A DNA stretch of 28,762 nucleotides from JBBDWJ01 sp040902925 (GCA_040902925.1 JBBDWJ010000169.1:1-28762), one strand, 5' to 3'; positions 13,282-22,640 are shown, counted from the stretch's first letter. Notes: a model not told the origin generated them from the letters alone. Program-made: numbers and translations.

Positions 13282-14995
13282 TTAGGATCACTTGGCGTAG
13301 GCGGTATATCGCGACTCGCAGGCCGTCGCGCTCGAAGGTCTGCTTGGGTTCGAGTCCGGTTGTTGCCTGACCCAGATTTTGCTCTGCCTCATTGGTGGGC
13401 AGAAAATCGCTCCACAGGACCAGCCAGTCGGGCGACGGCAATAACGGTTCGTGGGATGGCACGAGATCCGCGGGCAAGCTCGACACGCTTCGAAGCTGCT
13501 GCTTGGTCAGGCGCGAATGCACCAGGATTCGCTGGTAGTTTGGCGGTGATGTGTCCATGTCGAGCAATACGGCGAGGGCTTCGTCGCGGCCAGCGCGGCC
13601 AGCCGATTGTGCTGCCTTGTCGAGATAACGACGGAGAAGGTCACTGGGAACCGGCTGCGCGAGTACGACCGCCGACTCGCCCGTTTGGACGTGCTCGTCG
13701 AGATACCGCGCCACCTCATAGCTCAGCGCGAACGGCGGCTGGCTGGTTTCGTTCGCCACAAAGCCGTAAGCCATCCAGAGCCCGGCCACGCAACCCGCCA
13801 GGACAAAAACCCAGCCATACCAGGGCCGGATAAGCGCGCCAAGGCCGGTCCCGTTTGTTTCGTCTTCAGCCCCTTCCTCGCCGCCGTCAGCCTCTTCCCT
13901 TTTTTCTTTTGCCTTCTGCACTTTGCCTTTTGCCTTGTCTTCTGCCTCGGCTTCTGCCCTGCCTTCTGCCCTGCCTTCTGCCCCGGCTCGTACCTCCGCC
14001 TCGGCCTGCCTCGAGTCGAACCGAGCCAGGCCCGCGCCTGCCGCCAAAACCACGGCCGCCAGCAGAACGTGCGCCTCGCGCGCGGTGACAAACCGCTCGG
14101 GCTGATCGCGCTCGCCGTGAGCCGACAACAGTATGGCGGCAAGAAACAGCAACAGGAAGCAACCGAGCAAGCGATAGCGTCGATCGGCGATGAGGCGCCG
14201 CTTCCAGAACAGCCAGCCTCCGAAAAACGCCAGCAACAAAACTGGAGGCGGCGTGTTCTTAACGGTGATCCACGCCAGATAGACGTATCGAAAAAAACGC
14301 TCGAGGCTGAAGGCGGCTTCCGCCGCGTACGTTCCTTGCGGAGTCACGCCGCCGTGAAACGCCATCCAGCTCAGCGGCGCCCAGCCGAACAGCAGCGCGG
14401 CTCTAGCGATTTCGAGCGGGCGAAAGCCTTTCTCGATGAGAAAGGCGATCGCAAGCACGGGGCACGCCAGCCACGCTTCGTAGCGCGTCAGACAAGCCAA
14501 ACCCAGAGTCACGCCGGCCGCGATCCACTTACGCTCGAAGGCAAAATAGAACGAGGCGAACAGGCCCGCGAGCATCAGGATTTCCTGATACGGCACGATC
14601 GAGAAGGCGATCACGAACGGGCTGCTGGTAAACAGCAGCGCGCTTTGGAAACCCGCGCGCCTCCCCAGTAGCGAACATGCCATTGCGTAGAAAGCGAGCC
14701 CCGCAAGCGCGCCCGCGAACGCCATGAAGTAACGCACGGCGAGCGGGTCGTTCGACAACGTCGAGAGCCCGTGGATGATCGCCTGCAGCAGCGGCAGTTG
14801 ATAGGAAAGAAGAATCCGGTCTTGATTCGCCAGTCGCACAATGCTGTCGCCGCCGAAGATCACCGGAAAAACGTGAACAAGCCACAACCGCACGCCCAGT
14901 CCGGCGCAAAACACCGTCACTGCCTGGGAGAACTTCAGGCCGCCTGCGCGCGGTTGGGCCGCAGCCGAGGCATCCGGGTTGGAAACGTTCGTCAT
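13256..14995 (-). CDS. GT-C family membrane glycosyltransferase (PMT/ArnT-like) with charged low-complexity insert
   Basis: 579 residues with around ten membrane spans and a first external loop carrying GGDS (48-51), the position where GT-C enzymes keep a catalytic acidic residue. Such enzymes use polyprenyl-phosphate sugars as donors on the outer face of the inner membrane. The ATG at 14995 overlaps the stop of the preceding gene (ATGA), indicating translational coupling. I therefore reject the longer frame from 15037. Residues 330-382 are an Ala/Glu/Lys/Gly-rich insert between two membrane spans, partly encoded by four 12-bp tandem repeats. The C-terminal 170 residues form a soluble domain. 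This is the last gene of the glycan locus. The transferred sugar is unknown. Confidence 0.82.
   Translation of the reverse strand: MTNVSNPDASAAAQPRAGGLKFSQAVTVFCAGLGVRLWLVHVFPVIFGGDSIVRLANQDRILLSYQLPLLQAIIHGLSTLSNDPLAVRYFMAFAGALAGLAFYAMACSLLGRRAGFQSALLFTSSPFVIAFSIVPYQEILMLAGLFASFYFAFERKWIAAGVTLGLACLTRYEAWLACPVLAIAFLIEKGFRPLEIARAALLFGWAPLSWMAFHGGVTPQGTYAAEAAFSLERFFRYVYLAWITVKNTPPPVLLLAFFGGWLFWKRRLIADRRYRLLGCFLLLFLAAILLSAHGERDQPERFVTAREAHVLLAAVVLAAGAGLARFDSRQAEAEVRAGAEGRAEGRAEAEAEDKAKGKVQKAKEKREEADGGEEGAEDETNGTGLGALIRPWYGWVFVLAGCVAGLWMAYGFVANETSQPPFALSYEVARYLDEHVQTGESAVVLAQPVPSDLLRRYLDKAAQSAGRAGRDEALAVLLDMDTSPPNYQRILVHSRLTKQQLRSVSSLPADLVPSHEPLLPSPDWLVLWSDFLPTNEAEQNLGQATTGLEPKQTFERDGLRVAIYRLRQVILSPGRGDPN
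13939..13986. repeat. 12-bp tandem repeat inside the GT-C gene
   Basis: Four 12-bp units: CTTCTGCCTCGG, CTTCTGCCCTGC twice, and CTTCTGCCCCGG. They encode (on the minus strand) a four-residue repeat of the type G-R-A-E. Because 12 is divisible by three, copy-number change would alter the loop length without breaking the frame. Confidence 0.85.
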
Positions 14996-16587
14996 CGCAG
15001 GCGGTAGACCGTCATGCTGGCATGCGTGTACTTCCAATCGTGCGGCGCGCCTGATTCCCCGAGCGTGGCCCAGGCAAAAATACGCTGGCTGCGAACGACG
15101 GCAATCGGCTCATAGCGGGTGTTCAGCAATCGTTGGTTCGCTTCGGGATAGTCCATGATCGGCAGCTCGGAAGTGATTACCCAAGGCGGCGGATTGAGCG
15201 TTAGGTCGTCCATCAGCGGATTCGGGCCCATCGGGTAGAGGGCGGCGTCGAGCGGCGGAGTCTCCGGCATGATTCGCGCTACCGTCTCGCCCGGCGGAAC
15301 AGCCCTTTGAACGATTGCCAGAGCAAGGTTTGCCGGGTGCGGATAGAGCATGAAGCGCACCTGGGCGACCGAGGCAGCTAGCGCGAACGCCAACGCCAGC
15401 GCTCCCGCCGCGGGACCGCCCCAGCGGGGAAGCGCCACGATTCCCGCGGCGGCAGCCACCGCGCAGAGTGGAACCAGCGGCAGGTGGTAGCGCATCAGCG
15501 GCCAATTTTGGGGGAGCAGCGAAACCAAACCGGCCGCAAGGGCCACGGAAATCAGGGCGAACTCTTTCGGACTCCGCCGGAGCGCCCAGAGCCCAAATAC
15601 GGCTAGAACCATACCGGGAATGCCGAGGGAAAAACGCGACAGGCCCGCAAGATGTTGAGCGATCAGTATCGGTTTCGGAATCAGGAATTCGGCGGGAGTC
15701 GCCAGGTTGGAGCGGATGAACAACCCGACCTGCCGCGCGACTTCCGCATAATTGGTGAGCACGAACGGCTCGCCAAGCAAAAATCCCACGATGACGCCGG
15801 CCAGCGCCCAGCGGGTCACGGGCCGCCGCGGATTCTTCCAAATCACGAACGCCAGAACGGCGCCCACGATCAGCGCCATCGAGTATTTCGCCGAAACGGC
15901 GAGGCCGGCGGCAAGCCCAAGCGCAAACCAATGCTTTGGCCGCGCGGCCTCGATCCAACGCGACGCCAGCAGCACGACCAGCGTCACCAGCATCGTTGCG
16001 GTGACGTCGGGGCGAATCTGGCTGGCTTGCAGCAGGTGGCCAGGAGCGAAGGCGACCAATCCCGCGGCCCACAAGCCCGCGCGCTTCCCGGCGGCCTGCG
16101 CGCCCAGCAGAAACACCAGGAACACCGTGACGAGGTCGGCGAACACCGACACCAGTCTTCCCGTGACGTAGACTTTTTCAAACTCGCCAGGGACCATCCG
16201 GGCGTAGGCGTCGCGCCAGGGCGTCTCGAAAACTCCCACCGCTTGCGCTGCTTCGAGCGCGGCCAACACAAGCTCGAGATGCAGCGTGCCCCAGCCGTAG
16301 AACCGCGGATCGATATCGAACCGCGCCGGATCAGTCCGCGCCAGGTTTTCGAGCACATTGTTTTCATCAATGGCATATGAGCTGCGAATACCCGAGGCCG
16401 CAACTTCCGGAGTCGCCGGCGGCAGCCCCCAGTCCAGCGCGACCACGCGAAGCAGCAACCCGATGCTGAGCAGTCCCCAAAGACAGGCCAGCTCGGCGAA
16501 GGACAGCGAGCCCAAGATGCCTCGCGGTGCGGGGCGAGCGGGTCTTTCCATCTGAACCGGTGAGGGCGCGCCGACGTTGAGTCTCAC
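14992..16587 (-). CDS. GT-C family membrane glycosyltransferase (family 39-like)
   Basis: 531 residues from GTG 16587, chosen because AAGGA lies six bases upstream. A GTG at 16617 gives ten more residues without such a site. About eleven to twelve membrane spans are visible. The first external loop has YAIDENN (about 71-77), the Asp-Glu pair typical of PMT/ArnT-type enzymes that transfer a sugar from polyprenyl phosphate. PRFYGWGTLHLE follows, a family-like segment. The C-terminal 100 residues are soluble. Its stop overlaps the start of the next gene by four bases, so the two GT-C genes form a pair. A 156-base gap separates it from the upstream GT4 gene. Confidence 0.85.
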   Translation of the reverse strand: MRLNVGAPSPVQMERPARPAPRGILGSLSFAELACLWGLLSIGLLLRVVALDWGLPPATPEVAASGIRSSYAIDENNVLENLARTDPARFDIDPRFYGWGTLHLELVLAALEAAQAVGVFETPWRDAYARMVPGEFEKVYVTGRLVSVFADLVTVFLVFLLGAQAAGKRAGLWAAGLVAFAPGHLLQASQIRPDVTATMLVTLVVLLASRWIEAARPKHWFALGLAAGLAVSAKYSMALIVGAVLAFVIWKNPRRPVTRWALAGVIVGFLLGEPFVLTNYAEVARQVGLFIRSNLATPAEFLIPKPILIAQHLAGLSRFSLGIPGMVLAVFGLWALRRSPKEFALISVALAAGLVSLLPQNWPLMRYHLPLVPLCAVAAAAGIVALPRWGGPAAGALALAFALAASVAQVRFMLYPHPANLALAIVQRAVPPGETVARIMPETPPLDAALYPMGPNPLMDDLTLNPPPWVITSELPIMDYPEANQRLLNTRYEPIAVVRSQRIFAWATLGESGAPHDWKYTHASMTVYRLR

Positions 16588-16743
16588 TTCAGATCCTTCA
16601 TCAGGCCTCGATGCCACCGGCGGGCGGCGCCATCCGCGCCGGGCGGGCTCGTCGAGTTGCCGGGGATTTCAGGAAGCGCCCCTGTTCTCAATCACCGGTC
16701 TTGGATCACCGGCTGAAGCGACCATGATATCTAGCGGGGATAC

Positions 16744-17946
16744 CTAGCAGGCTGCATCGCCTGCGCCGGAAGAAGTTTCAGGTTCGCTGCCGCGCTGCGT
16801 TCCAGCGCGCGGCGCCTCGGGCGGGTCCACACCCATGGCGCGCGCCAGGATTTCGATCACTTCGACCTGGTATCGCTCGACCCCGAATCTCTCGCGCCAC
16901 AGCCTGCGCCCCGCGGCAGCGGCTTGCTCCAGAAGCTCTGGCTGCTGCAATACCAAGGTCAGAATTCGCCCGGCCAATGCTTGCGGCTCCATCGGGCTGA
17001 CGAGAAACCCCGTCTCACCGTCCGTCAAGACTTCCGGAATGCCTCCAGTCGGATACGCCACAACCGGCAGCCCGCACGAGTAGGCTTCCAAGACAACGCG
17101 CGTCGTCGCCGGCTCGCGCGTCGAAGGAACGACCAGCAGATCGAGGCTCGCCAGCACGTCGTAGACATCGTCGCGCCAGCCAAGAAATTCGACCGGCAGT
17201 CCCTCGCCCAACTTGTCGAGCGTCTGACGGTACTGCTTGCTTACGGGGTCGGCAAACAAAGCCTCGCCGCAAATCACGAAGCGGCAGTTTGGCAGTGTCT
17301 CGTTGAGCAGGCGCGCGGCGTGCAGAAAATCAGCATGGCCTTTCTCCGGCGCGATGCGCCCAACCAGACCGATACGAAATCCGCCGCCCGGTTGCTTGCG
17401 AGTCTGCGGCCGCGAGGGTCCGGCGACGCCGTTGTAAACAACGCGCAAGCGTTCCGGCGCGACAAAGCGCCGCAACGGCTCGGCCGAGAACTCGCTGCAC
17501 GAGATGACGACGGCCTTCGTGGCTCGCAGAGAACGCCCGGCGGCGCTGGCTGCCAGAGGTTGCGCGAGACGGCTGTGGCAGTGGAAAAGGAGCGGCGTGC
17601 ATTTAGGCCGCGAGAGCCGCGCGGCGGGGAGCAATCGCGGCCCGTTGACGTAGATCAGATCCGGCTCGAAGCGCCGCACCAGCCGCCGGATCGCCATCGC
17701 AAGGCGTGGTGTCGAAGCCGCAAAGCGCACCACGTCCCAGGCAGGCTTTTTGTGGGAACGATAGGAACCCAGGGGCAGGCGCTCGACATCCACGCGCAAC
17801 TCGCGCAGTCGTGCAACAAGCGGCCCATCTCCTGGGACCGCCACCAAAGGTTGCCAGCCCGCCCAGATCACCGCCGGCATCAGATCGAGCAGGCATTGCT
17901 GCGCTCCGCCCAGCTCGCTGTACTGATCCAGGAACAGGATCTTCAT
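16744..17946 (-). CDS. GT4 family glycosyltransferase (GT-B fold)
   Basis: 400 residues from ATG 17946, which overlaps the stop of the polymerase gene (ATGA). A GT-B enzyme of the inner cytoplasmic face. The N-terminal half has the acceptor-side ELGGAQQCLLDL (11-22). The C-terminal half holds the donor site: GLVGRIAPEKGH (193-204) and the E-x7-E motif at Glu278 and Glu287 (STREPATTRVVLEAYSCGLPVV), then GGIPEVL. It retains the anomeric configuration and uses an activated sugar nucleotide. Within this locus it should extend the lipid-linked repeat unit. The last 25 residues are low-complexity and look dispensable. Donor and acceptor cannot be told from the sequence. Confidence 0.88.
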   Translation of the reverse strand: MKILFLDQYSELGGAQQCLLDLMPAVIWAGWQPLVAVPGDGPLVARLRELRVDVERLPLGSYRSHKKPAWDVVRFAASTPRLAMAIRRLVRRFEPDLIYVNGPRLLPAARLSRPKCTPLLFHCHSRLAQPLAASAAGRSLRATKAVVISCSEFSAEPLRRFVAPERLRVVYNGVAGPSRPQTRKQPGGGFRIGLVGRIAPEKGHADFLHAARLLNETLPNCRFVICGEALFADPVSKQYRQTLDKLGEGLPVEFLGWRDDVYDVLASLDLLVVPSTREPATTRVVLEAYSCGLPVVAYPTGGIPEVLTDGETGFLVSPMEPQALAGRILTLVLQQPELLEQAAAAGRRLWRERFGVERYQVEVIEILARAMGVDPPEAPRAGTQRGSEPETSSGAGDAAC

Positions 17947-19298
17947 GCCGCCGGTGGCCCGCATCTATCGTAACGGCCGCATTCGCGCACGGCGAGTCCT
18001 GCGACGGCGAAATACAGCGGCAATACCCGCCAGTAGGTCAGCGCGTCGACGCTCAGCATCTGCACGACCATTCCGATCCAGAAACAAAAAAACCAGGTCC
18101 CCAGGAAGGACGCCTTATGATCCGCGCTGCGTGATGCGCGATAGGAATTCCAAAGAAGGGCCGCCAGAAACGCAAGCATCGCGCCCAGGCCCAGCAGCCC
18201 GGTTTCGGCCAGCATGCTGAGGTACATGTTGTCGGCGATAATCGGTTCTCCCAACCCGCCGTAGGGGAGGGTCTTGAACCCGACACCGAGCAGCAGTTTA
18301 GCGGGGTCGCCCGTCAGAGTTGCCAGAATCGCGCTCCAGGTTGCCAGCCGCCCGCCAAGCACGGTATCCGGCTTCGCTCCTAGATCCAGGCCCGAGTAGA
18401 CGAGCCGCAGCAGATACGTCTCGACGAATCCTGGGAAGAGCACGTACGTCAGCACAAGTCCGCCGGCGATGCCCGCGACCGCGAGCGGGACAATGCGCCG
18501 CACGCCAAGGCGCCCGCGGCAGAGCACGGAGAGTGCTGCCAGCGCCGCCAGAGTGTTCAGCAACGAAGCACGCGAGAACGAAAACAACAGCGCCGCGGAA
18601 AAAACCACCGCACCCGCCGCGAGCCACTTTGGAGCGACCGTCCGCGGCGGAGGCTGCAACCAGGCCAGGGCGATCCAAACCAGGAAGAACGAACAGAGCG
18701 TCCCTAGCACGCCGGCTTCATAAAATACGCCCTGCGCGCGGCGGTAGATCCCCGTCGAAAGCCACACGAACTGATCGCCAAACCCCGCCGGCGGCGTCAA
18801 CTGAAAATAGAAGTCCAAGCAGGCCAGCAACGCCGATGCGATGCCCAACACGTAGAGCCAGGTCGACCAGCGCAACGGCTCGGCGGCCTCTTCGGTTCCC
18901 GGTCCGTAGGCGAAATAGAGCAGCGTGTAGAGGGAGATGGCGAACAACAAGACCCGGGCGGCGCTACCCGCGGCCATCGCCGGTCCTGAATAGAGCAGCG
19001 CCCAGACGACCGACAGCAGCATCGTTAGCATCAGCGCGGCGGCGGACGCGGTGAGGGCATTGAGAGGCGTCCGCCATTGCCCAGGGCGCGTCGCGCCGCG
19101 CCACAATCCCGCCGCAGCGAACAAAACGGCGGGATGCGGACCTGTCTCCCCTATCGGAACCGTCAACGGAGGCAACAACAGAGTCGCTGCCGCAAACCCC
19201 CAGAACCAGCGCGCGGTATCCCGAAAGACCCATACCAGCAGCGCCACCAGAACGGGCGCGGCGGCGATCCACAACGCCGGCACGTTAGCGGCGCCCAC
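17943..19298 (-). CDS. O-antigen polymerase/ligase-like membrane protein (Wzy/WaaL)
   Basis: 451 residues with around twelve membrane spans. The Wzy_C signature area is clear: a large external loop, then LLGVGFKTLPYGG and DNMYLSMLAETGLLGLG, with arginine-bearing segments RLATWSAIL before it. Such proteins polymerise undecaprenyl-linked repeat units in the periplasm or ligate them to an acceptor. The start is GTG 19298, nine bases after the stop of the flippase gene. The gene overlaps the following GT4 gene by four bases. With the flippase immediately upstream, Wzx/Wzy-type assembly is the natural reading. Polymerase versus ligase cannot be decided by sequence. Confidence 0.84.
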   Translation of the reverse strand: MGAANVPALWIAAAPVLVALLVWVFRDTARWFWGFAAATLLLPPLTVPIGETGPHPAVLFAAAGLWRGATRPGQWRTPLNALTASAAALMLTMLLSVVWALLYSGPAMAAGSAARVLLFAISLYTLLYFAYGPGTEEAAEPLRWSTWLYVLGIASALLACLDFYFQLTPPAGFGDQFVWLSTGIYRRAQGVFYEAGVLGTLCSFFLVWIALAWLQPPPRTVAPKWLAAGAVVFSAALLFSFSRASLLNTLAALAALSVLCRGRLGVRRIVPLAVAGIAGGLVLTYVLFPGFVETYLLRLVYSGLDLGAKPDTVLGGRLATWSAILATLTGDPAKLLLGVGFKTLPYGGLGEPIIADNMYLSMLAETGLLGLGAMLAFLAALLWNSYRASRSADHKASFLGTWFFCFWIGMVVQMLSVDALTYWRVLPLYFAVAGLAVRECGRYDRCGPPAA

Positions 19299-19307
19299 CG
19301 AAACCGC

Positions 19308-20621
19308 TTAGGCCTCCCGGGAAAGACGCCGCACGTAGGCGACGATCCAAACCGCGGCCACCAAAAACCCGGCTGTGGCTCCCAATCCGATCAACAGCGG
19401 CCAGCGGCTTGGCAGCAGCGCGCAAACTGCCGCGTTCACCAGCAGGGCCGCGACGGAGGCCGACAGCGGCACCCGGAACCGCCCCATGCCGAACAAAGAA
19501 CGCGACAGGAACTCGCACAGGCCGCGCCCCACAATGACGGGCATATAGCCGACCAGCACCGACGCCACCGCTTCGGTCGAAGAATGCCCGAACGCGCCGC
19601 GTTCGAACAGCAGATGGACGATCGGGTTGCGAAACACCATCATGCAGACCATCACCGCCGCCCCGAGAGCCGCCGTGAGCCAGGCGGCACGCACGGTTGC
19701 GCGCAGCGCCGACCGCCGCTGTTGGGGAGAGCCTTGCAGCGAAGAAATCTCGGGCAGCAGCGACTGCGACAACGGCACGACCAGCATGGCCAGCGGAACG
19801 CGAAAAACACGAAAGCCGTAGTCGAACGCCGCCGTCATCCCCGGGCCGAAGGTCGAAGCGTAAGCGCGCGACACCGCTGTGTTCAGCTCGACGGCCAGCG
19901 CCTGTCCCAATACCGGCCCCGGCCCGCGCAATAGGTCCATGACGCTGAAATGCCGCGCGACAGCGTTCTGCTCCGCAATCAGCTTGCGGGTATAGAGCCA
20001 GGTCACGCCCATCTGAATCCACGAGCCCACGCTGAAGCCGATCATGAAGCTGAACACGCCGAAACGGCGATGGAGCAGCACCGCGGCCAGAATCGTTACC
20101 AGGTTTACCGCGGCGTGGTGCAAGGAAGGCAGAACAAAACGGCGCCGGCTCAGCAGCAGCGCGGTATAGGCGAACGTGCATCCGACCGCCGCCGGCGCCA
20201 GGCTCGCCACGCGTAATAGATTGGTCGCCAGGATGGCGGTCTCCGAGTCGAGCCCCGGCGCGAATAACCGGACGGCCGGTCTCGCGAACAGCAGAAAGCA
20301 AACGCTCGAGATCAGAGCCAGCCGCGACACGGGCTTGAAGATGTCGGCGAAGCGAGACTCCCCGCCCGGCGCGTGCGCCGAAAATTTTGGCACGAACCCG
20401 TAGACGACAGCGATGTTGAGGATCGACCACCAAATCTCCACCGGGGCCATCGCCGCCGACAGCGCGTCGGCTTGAGGACCCGTGCCCAGCAAATAACCGA
20501 TGGCGGCCTGCCGGACGAACCCGGCGAGTTGAGCGAGAAAGAGCCCCGCGGCGACAACGAGGCCGCCCTTCAGGACCCGCCGTTGGGAGATTCCCGGCGG
20601 GGATTCAGGGGCAGTTAACAT
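19308..20621 (-). CDS. MurJ/Wzx-like polyprenyl-linked glycan flippase (MVIN family)
   Basis: 437 residues with about twelve membrane spans in the MOP/MVIN pattern. Family segments include GFVRQAAIGYLLGTGPQADA near the start, NTAVSRAYASTFGPGMTAAFDYG in the middle and RAYxxxF-type NPIVHLLFERGAFG later. MurJ flips lipid II; relatives in polysaccharide loci flip lipid-linked repeat units. Its place between glycosyltransferase and polymerase genes supports the second role. The start overlaps the upstream GT4 gene by 17 bases, suggesting coupling. It is about 70 residues shorter than typical MurJ, with fewer C-terminal spans. Confidence 0.87.
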   Translation of the reverse strand: MLTAPESPPGISQRRVLKGGLVVAAGLFLAQLAGFVRQAAIGYLLGTGPQADALSAAMAPVEIWWSILNIAVVYGFVPKFSAHAPGGESRFADIFKPVSRLALISSVCFLLFARPAVRLFAPGLDSETAILATNLLRVASLAPAAVGCTFAYTALLLSRRRFVLPSLHHAAVNLVTILAAVLLHRRFGVFSFMIGFSVGSWIQMGVTWLYTRKLIAEQNAVARHFSVMDLLRGPGPVLGQALAVELNTAVSRAYASTFGPGMTAAFDYGFRVFRVPLAMLVVPLSQSLLPEISSLQGSPQQRRSALRATVRAAWLTAALGAAVMVCMMVFRNPIVHLLFERGAFGHSSTEAVASVLVGYMPVIVGRGLCEFLSRSLFGMGRFRVPLSASVAALLVNAAVCALLPSRWPLLIGLGATAGFLVAAVWIVAYVRRLSREA

Positions 20622-21747
20622 CCGGGCGGCGAGGAGGACCGAGCGAGAGACCTAAGCGGGCACGGAGAAACGCCTCCATTCTAACGCGAAACTGCGATCG
20701 CGAGAATTTGAGGCTGTGGCGGCGAATCTCCGCCGCGTCCCACACCCGTCGCTCGGCCCGCCCTACCGCCTCGGCGAGCGCTTCCGGTTCCTGCGGACGA
20801 AAATGCAGGCCCGTCTCGCCGTCCACGACGCTTTCGGTCACGCCGCCGCCGCCGTAGCAAATCACCGGCTTGCCGCAAGCCTGCGCTTCGACCGCCGTCA
20901 TCCCGAAATCTTCGATACCGGGAAATATGAGCGCGCGGCAGCCGCGGTAGAGTTCGCGCAGCCGTTCATCCGTTACCCGCCCCCGGAAGTGCACGTTGCC
21001 GGGAGCCCGCGCGCGCAGCTCACGCTCCTGCGTCCCTCCGCCCGCGACGACCAGTGGCCGCTTGAGGCGCCGAAAAGCCTCCAGGGCAAGGTCGATTCGC
21101 TTGTATGGTTCGAGCGACGAGACGATCAGGTAGTAGTCGCCGCCGGCGGTACGCCCATTGGGTGTAAAAAAGTCGGTGTCGACCGGCGGGGGAATCGTCG
21201 CCGCTTCCGCTCCCCAAAACCTTTGAATACGCCCGCGCACGGTCTCCGAGTTGGCGATGAAATGGTCCACGGCCCGCGCCGTCTCCACGTCGAAACGGCG
21301 CAAGTACGGTTTCACGAGCGCAAGGCCCGCGCGCTTCCAGGCGCTGCCGCTGCCAAAGCGAAAATAACTGCCACTGTCGTCCCACAGATAGCGCATCGGC
21401 GTATGCACGTAACTGACGTGCGCAACGCCGCGCTCGACGCGCACTCCCTTCGCCACGGCGTGGCTGCTGCTCAGCACCAGATCGGCTCCGCGCACCGCAA
21501 GCGACCGCGCCGCGGCCGGAAACAACGGCAAATACCCGCGGTAGCCGCTCGCCACGCCGGGCAGCTTTTGCAAGAACGATGTTTCGCAGACCCGCGCTTC
21601 GATCTCGGCGTCAACCGACCCGCGATTCCAAAGCAGCGTATGAATGCGCGCACTGGGGAACAGACGGCAGAGTTCCAGCAAGACCCGCTCGCCCCCGCGC
21701 ATGCCGGTAAGCCAATCGTGAACCAGAGCGACGCGCAATTCAGCCAT
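20605..21747 (-). CDS. GT4 family glycosyltransferase (mannosyltransferase-like)
   Basis: 380 residues. The N-terminal part has VHDWLTGMRGGERVL (9-23) and SYVHTPMRYLWDD (112-124), both hallmarks of a GT4 group in O-antigen and exopolysaccharide loci often annotated as GDP-mannose dependent. The donor site has SLEPYKRIDLAL (211-222) and the E-x7-E motif Glu279/Glu287 in FPGIEDFGMTAVEAQACGKP. It acts on the cytoplasmic face to add a sugar to the lipid-linked intermediate. It is 68 bases after the sugar-phosphate transferase and overlaps the flippase start. The mannose assignment is inference from related proteins. Confidence 0.87.
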   Translation of the reverse strand: MAELRVALVHDWLTGMRGGERVLLELCRLFPSARIHTLLWNRGSVDAEIEARVCETSFLQKLPGVASGYRGYLPLFPAAARSLAVRGADLVLSSSHAVAKGVRVERGVAHVSYVHTPMRYLWDDSGSYFRFGSGSAWKRAGLALVKPYLRRFDVETARAVDHFIANSETVRGRIQRFWGAEAATIPPPVDTDFFTPNGRTAGGDYYLIVSSLEPYKRIDLALEAFRRLKRPLVVAGGGTQERELRARAPGNVHFRGRVTDERLRELYRGCRALIFPGIEDFGMTAVEAQACGKPVICYGGGGVTESVVDGETGLHFRPQEPEALAEAVGRAERRVWDAAEIRRHSLKFSRSQFRVRMEAFLRARLGLSLGPPRRPDVNCP

Positions 21748-21815
21748 TCAACTACGACTCATATTCGTACACGAGCGCTCAGGATTTCGGCGCACGCGAA
21801 CCGGCCGTGAAAAGT

Positions 21816-22640
21816 TCAAACGACGCCGGTATCGCCGCCGCATTGTTTCCTGCGCCCAAGCGACCAAAGCGCCGCGCTCACGTCCCGCAATGTAAGCAGC
21901 AGAATCCGGACGTCCAGTCCTAACGACCAGTGCCGCAGGTAGAAGAGGTCATGTTCGAGACGCCGCTGGATCGACGTGTCGCCGCGCAACCCGTGCACCT
22001 GGGCCCAACCGGTGATACCGGGTTCGAGATGGTGGCGAGCGGCATAGCGCGGCAGTTGCTGTTCGAAAACCTTGACGAAATGAGGGCGCTCCGGACGCGG
22101 CCCGACGAGGCTCATCTCTCCGCGCAGCACATGGACCAACTGGGGAAGCTCATCGAGCCCGCTGCGTCGCAGCAACGTAGCGAACGGATGAGACGCCGCC
22201 GCCGACCATTCCACCTCGCTGCGCTCGATCGGACGACGCTCGAGCGTGCGAAATTTGCATAGCCAAAACAAACGCCCGCCGCGGCCAACGCGCTGCTGCG
22301 AGAACAGGACCGGCCGCCCCAGCGCCATCGCGATGCCCAGCGCAATCGCGCCCATCAGCGGCGCCGCTGCAATGAGCAGCATTGCCCCTATCGCAACGTC
22401 GAAAGCACGCTTCAAAACGGCGTAAGCAAATGTGCCGGTGACGCGGCCGGGTGGCGGTAGTACTACCAACGCCGCCGGCGCAAACGCCGCCGGCGATTCG
22501 AAGTGTTTAGCGTGGCGGCGAGCGCGAGCCTCCGCCGGGCCCGGCCGCGCGCGCCGGTGACGCGTCGTGCGGGCGGGGTTGCACTGAGCACGGGCCGTCA
22601 CAGCGGCGCCCAACAACGTACAGGTGAGTTGCCAGAGCAT
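21816..22640 (-). CDS. Polyprenyl-phosphate sugar-phosphate transferase (initiating enzyme, WbaP/WcaJ type)
   Basis: 274 residues from ATG 22640, with GAAGG seven bases upstream; the ATG at 22670 has its purine-rich site abutting the codon, so it is less likely. The Bact_transf domain covers about 77-265. It has a membrane-re-entrant KRAFDVAIGAMLLIAAAPLM, then FRTLE, LDELPQLVHVLRGEMSLVGPRPERP with the catalytic Asp163-Glu164 pair, and EPGITGWAQV. It transfers a sugar phosphate to undecaprenyl phosphate, the first step of the locus. The N-terminal 65 residues are Arg/Ala/Pro-rich without the four membrane spans of WbaP, so this is a monotopic, PglC-sized core. A possible promoter lies about 110 bases upstream. 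Confidence 0.88.
   Translation of the reverse strand: MLWQLTCTLLGAAVTARAQCNPARTTRHRRARPGPAEARARRHAKHFESPAAFAPAALVVLPPPGRVTGTFAYAVLKRAFDVAIGAMLLIAAAPLMGAIALGIAMALGRPVLFSQQRVGRGGRLFWLCKFRTLERRPIERSEVEWSAAASHPFATLLRRSGLDELPQLVHVLRGEMSLVGPRPERPHFVKVFEQQLPRYAARHHLEPGITGWAQVHGLRGDTSIQRRLEHDLFYLRHWSLGLDVRILLLTLRDVSAALWSLGRRKQCGGDTGVV

Noticed and set aside
13607..14671. 354-residue plus-strand open frame
   Set aside because: It is the antisense shadow of the GT-C gene, Arg/Gln-rich and without domain features.
16924..17973. 349-residue plus-strand open frame
   Set aside because: Antisense shadow of the GT4 gene; the minus strand carries full family motifs.
19077..19934. 285-residue plus-strand open frame
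   Set aside because: Antisense to the polymerase and flippase genes, with a His/Arg/Gln-rich composition typical of shadows in GC-rich DNA.
20716..21810. 364-residue plus-strand open frame
   Set aside because: Antisense shadow of the GT4 gene at 20605-21747.
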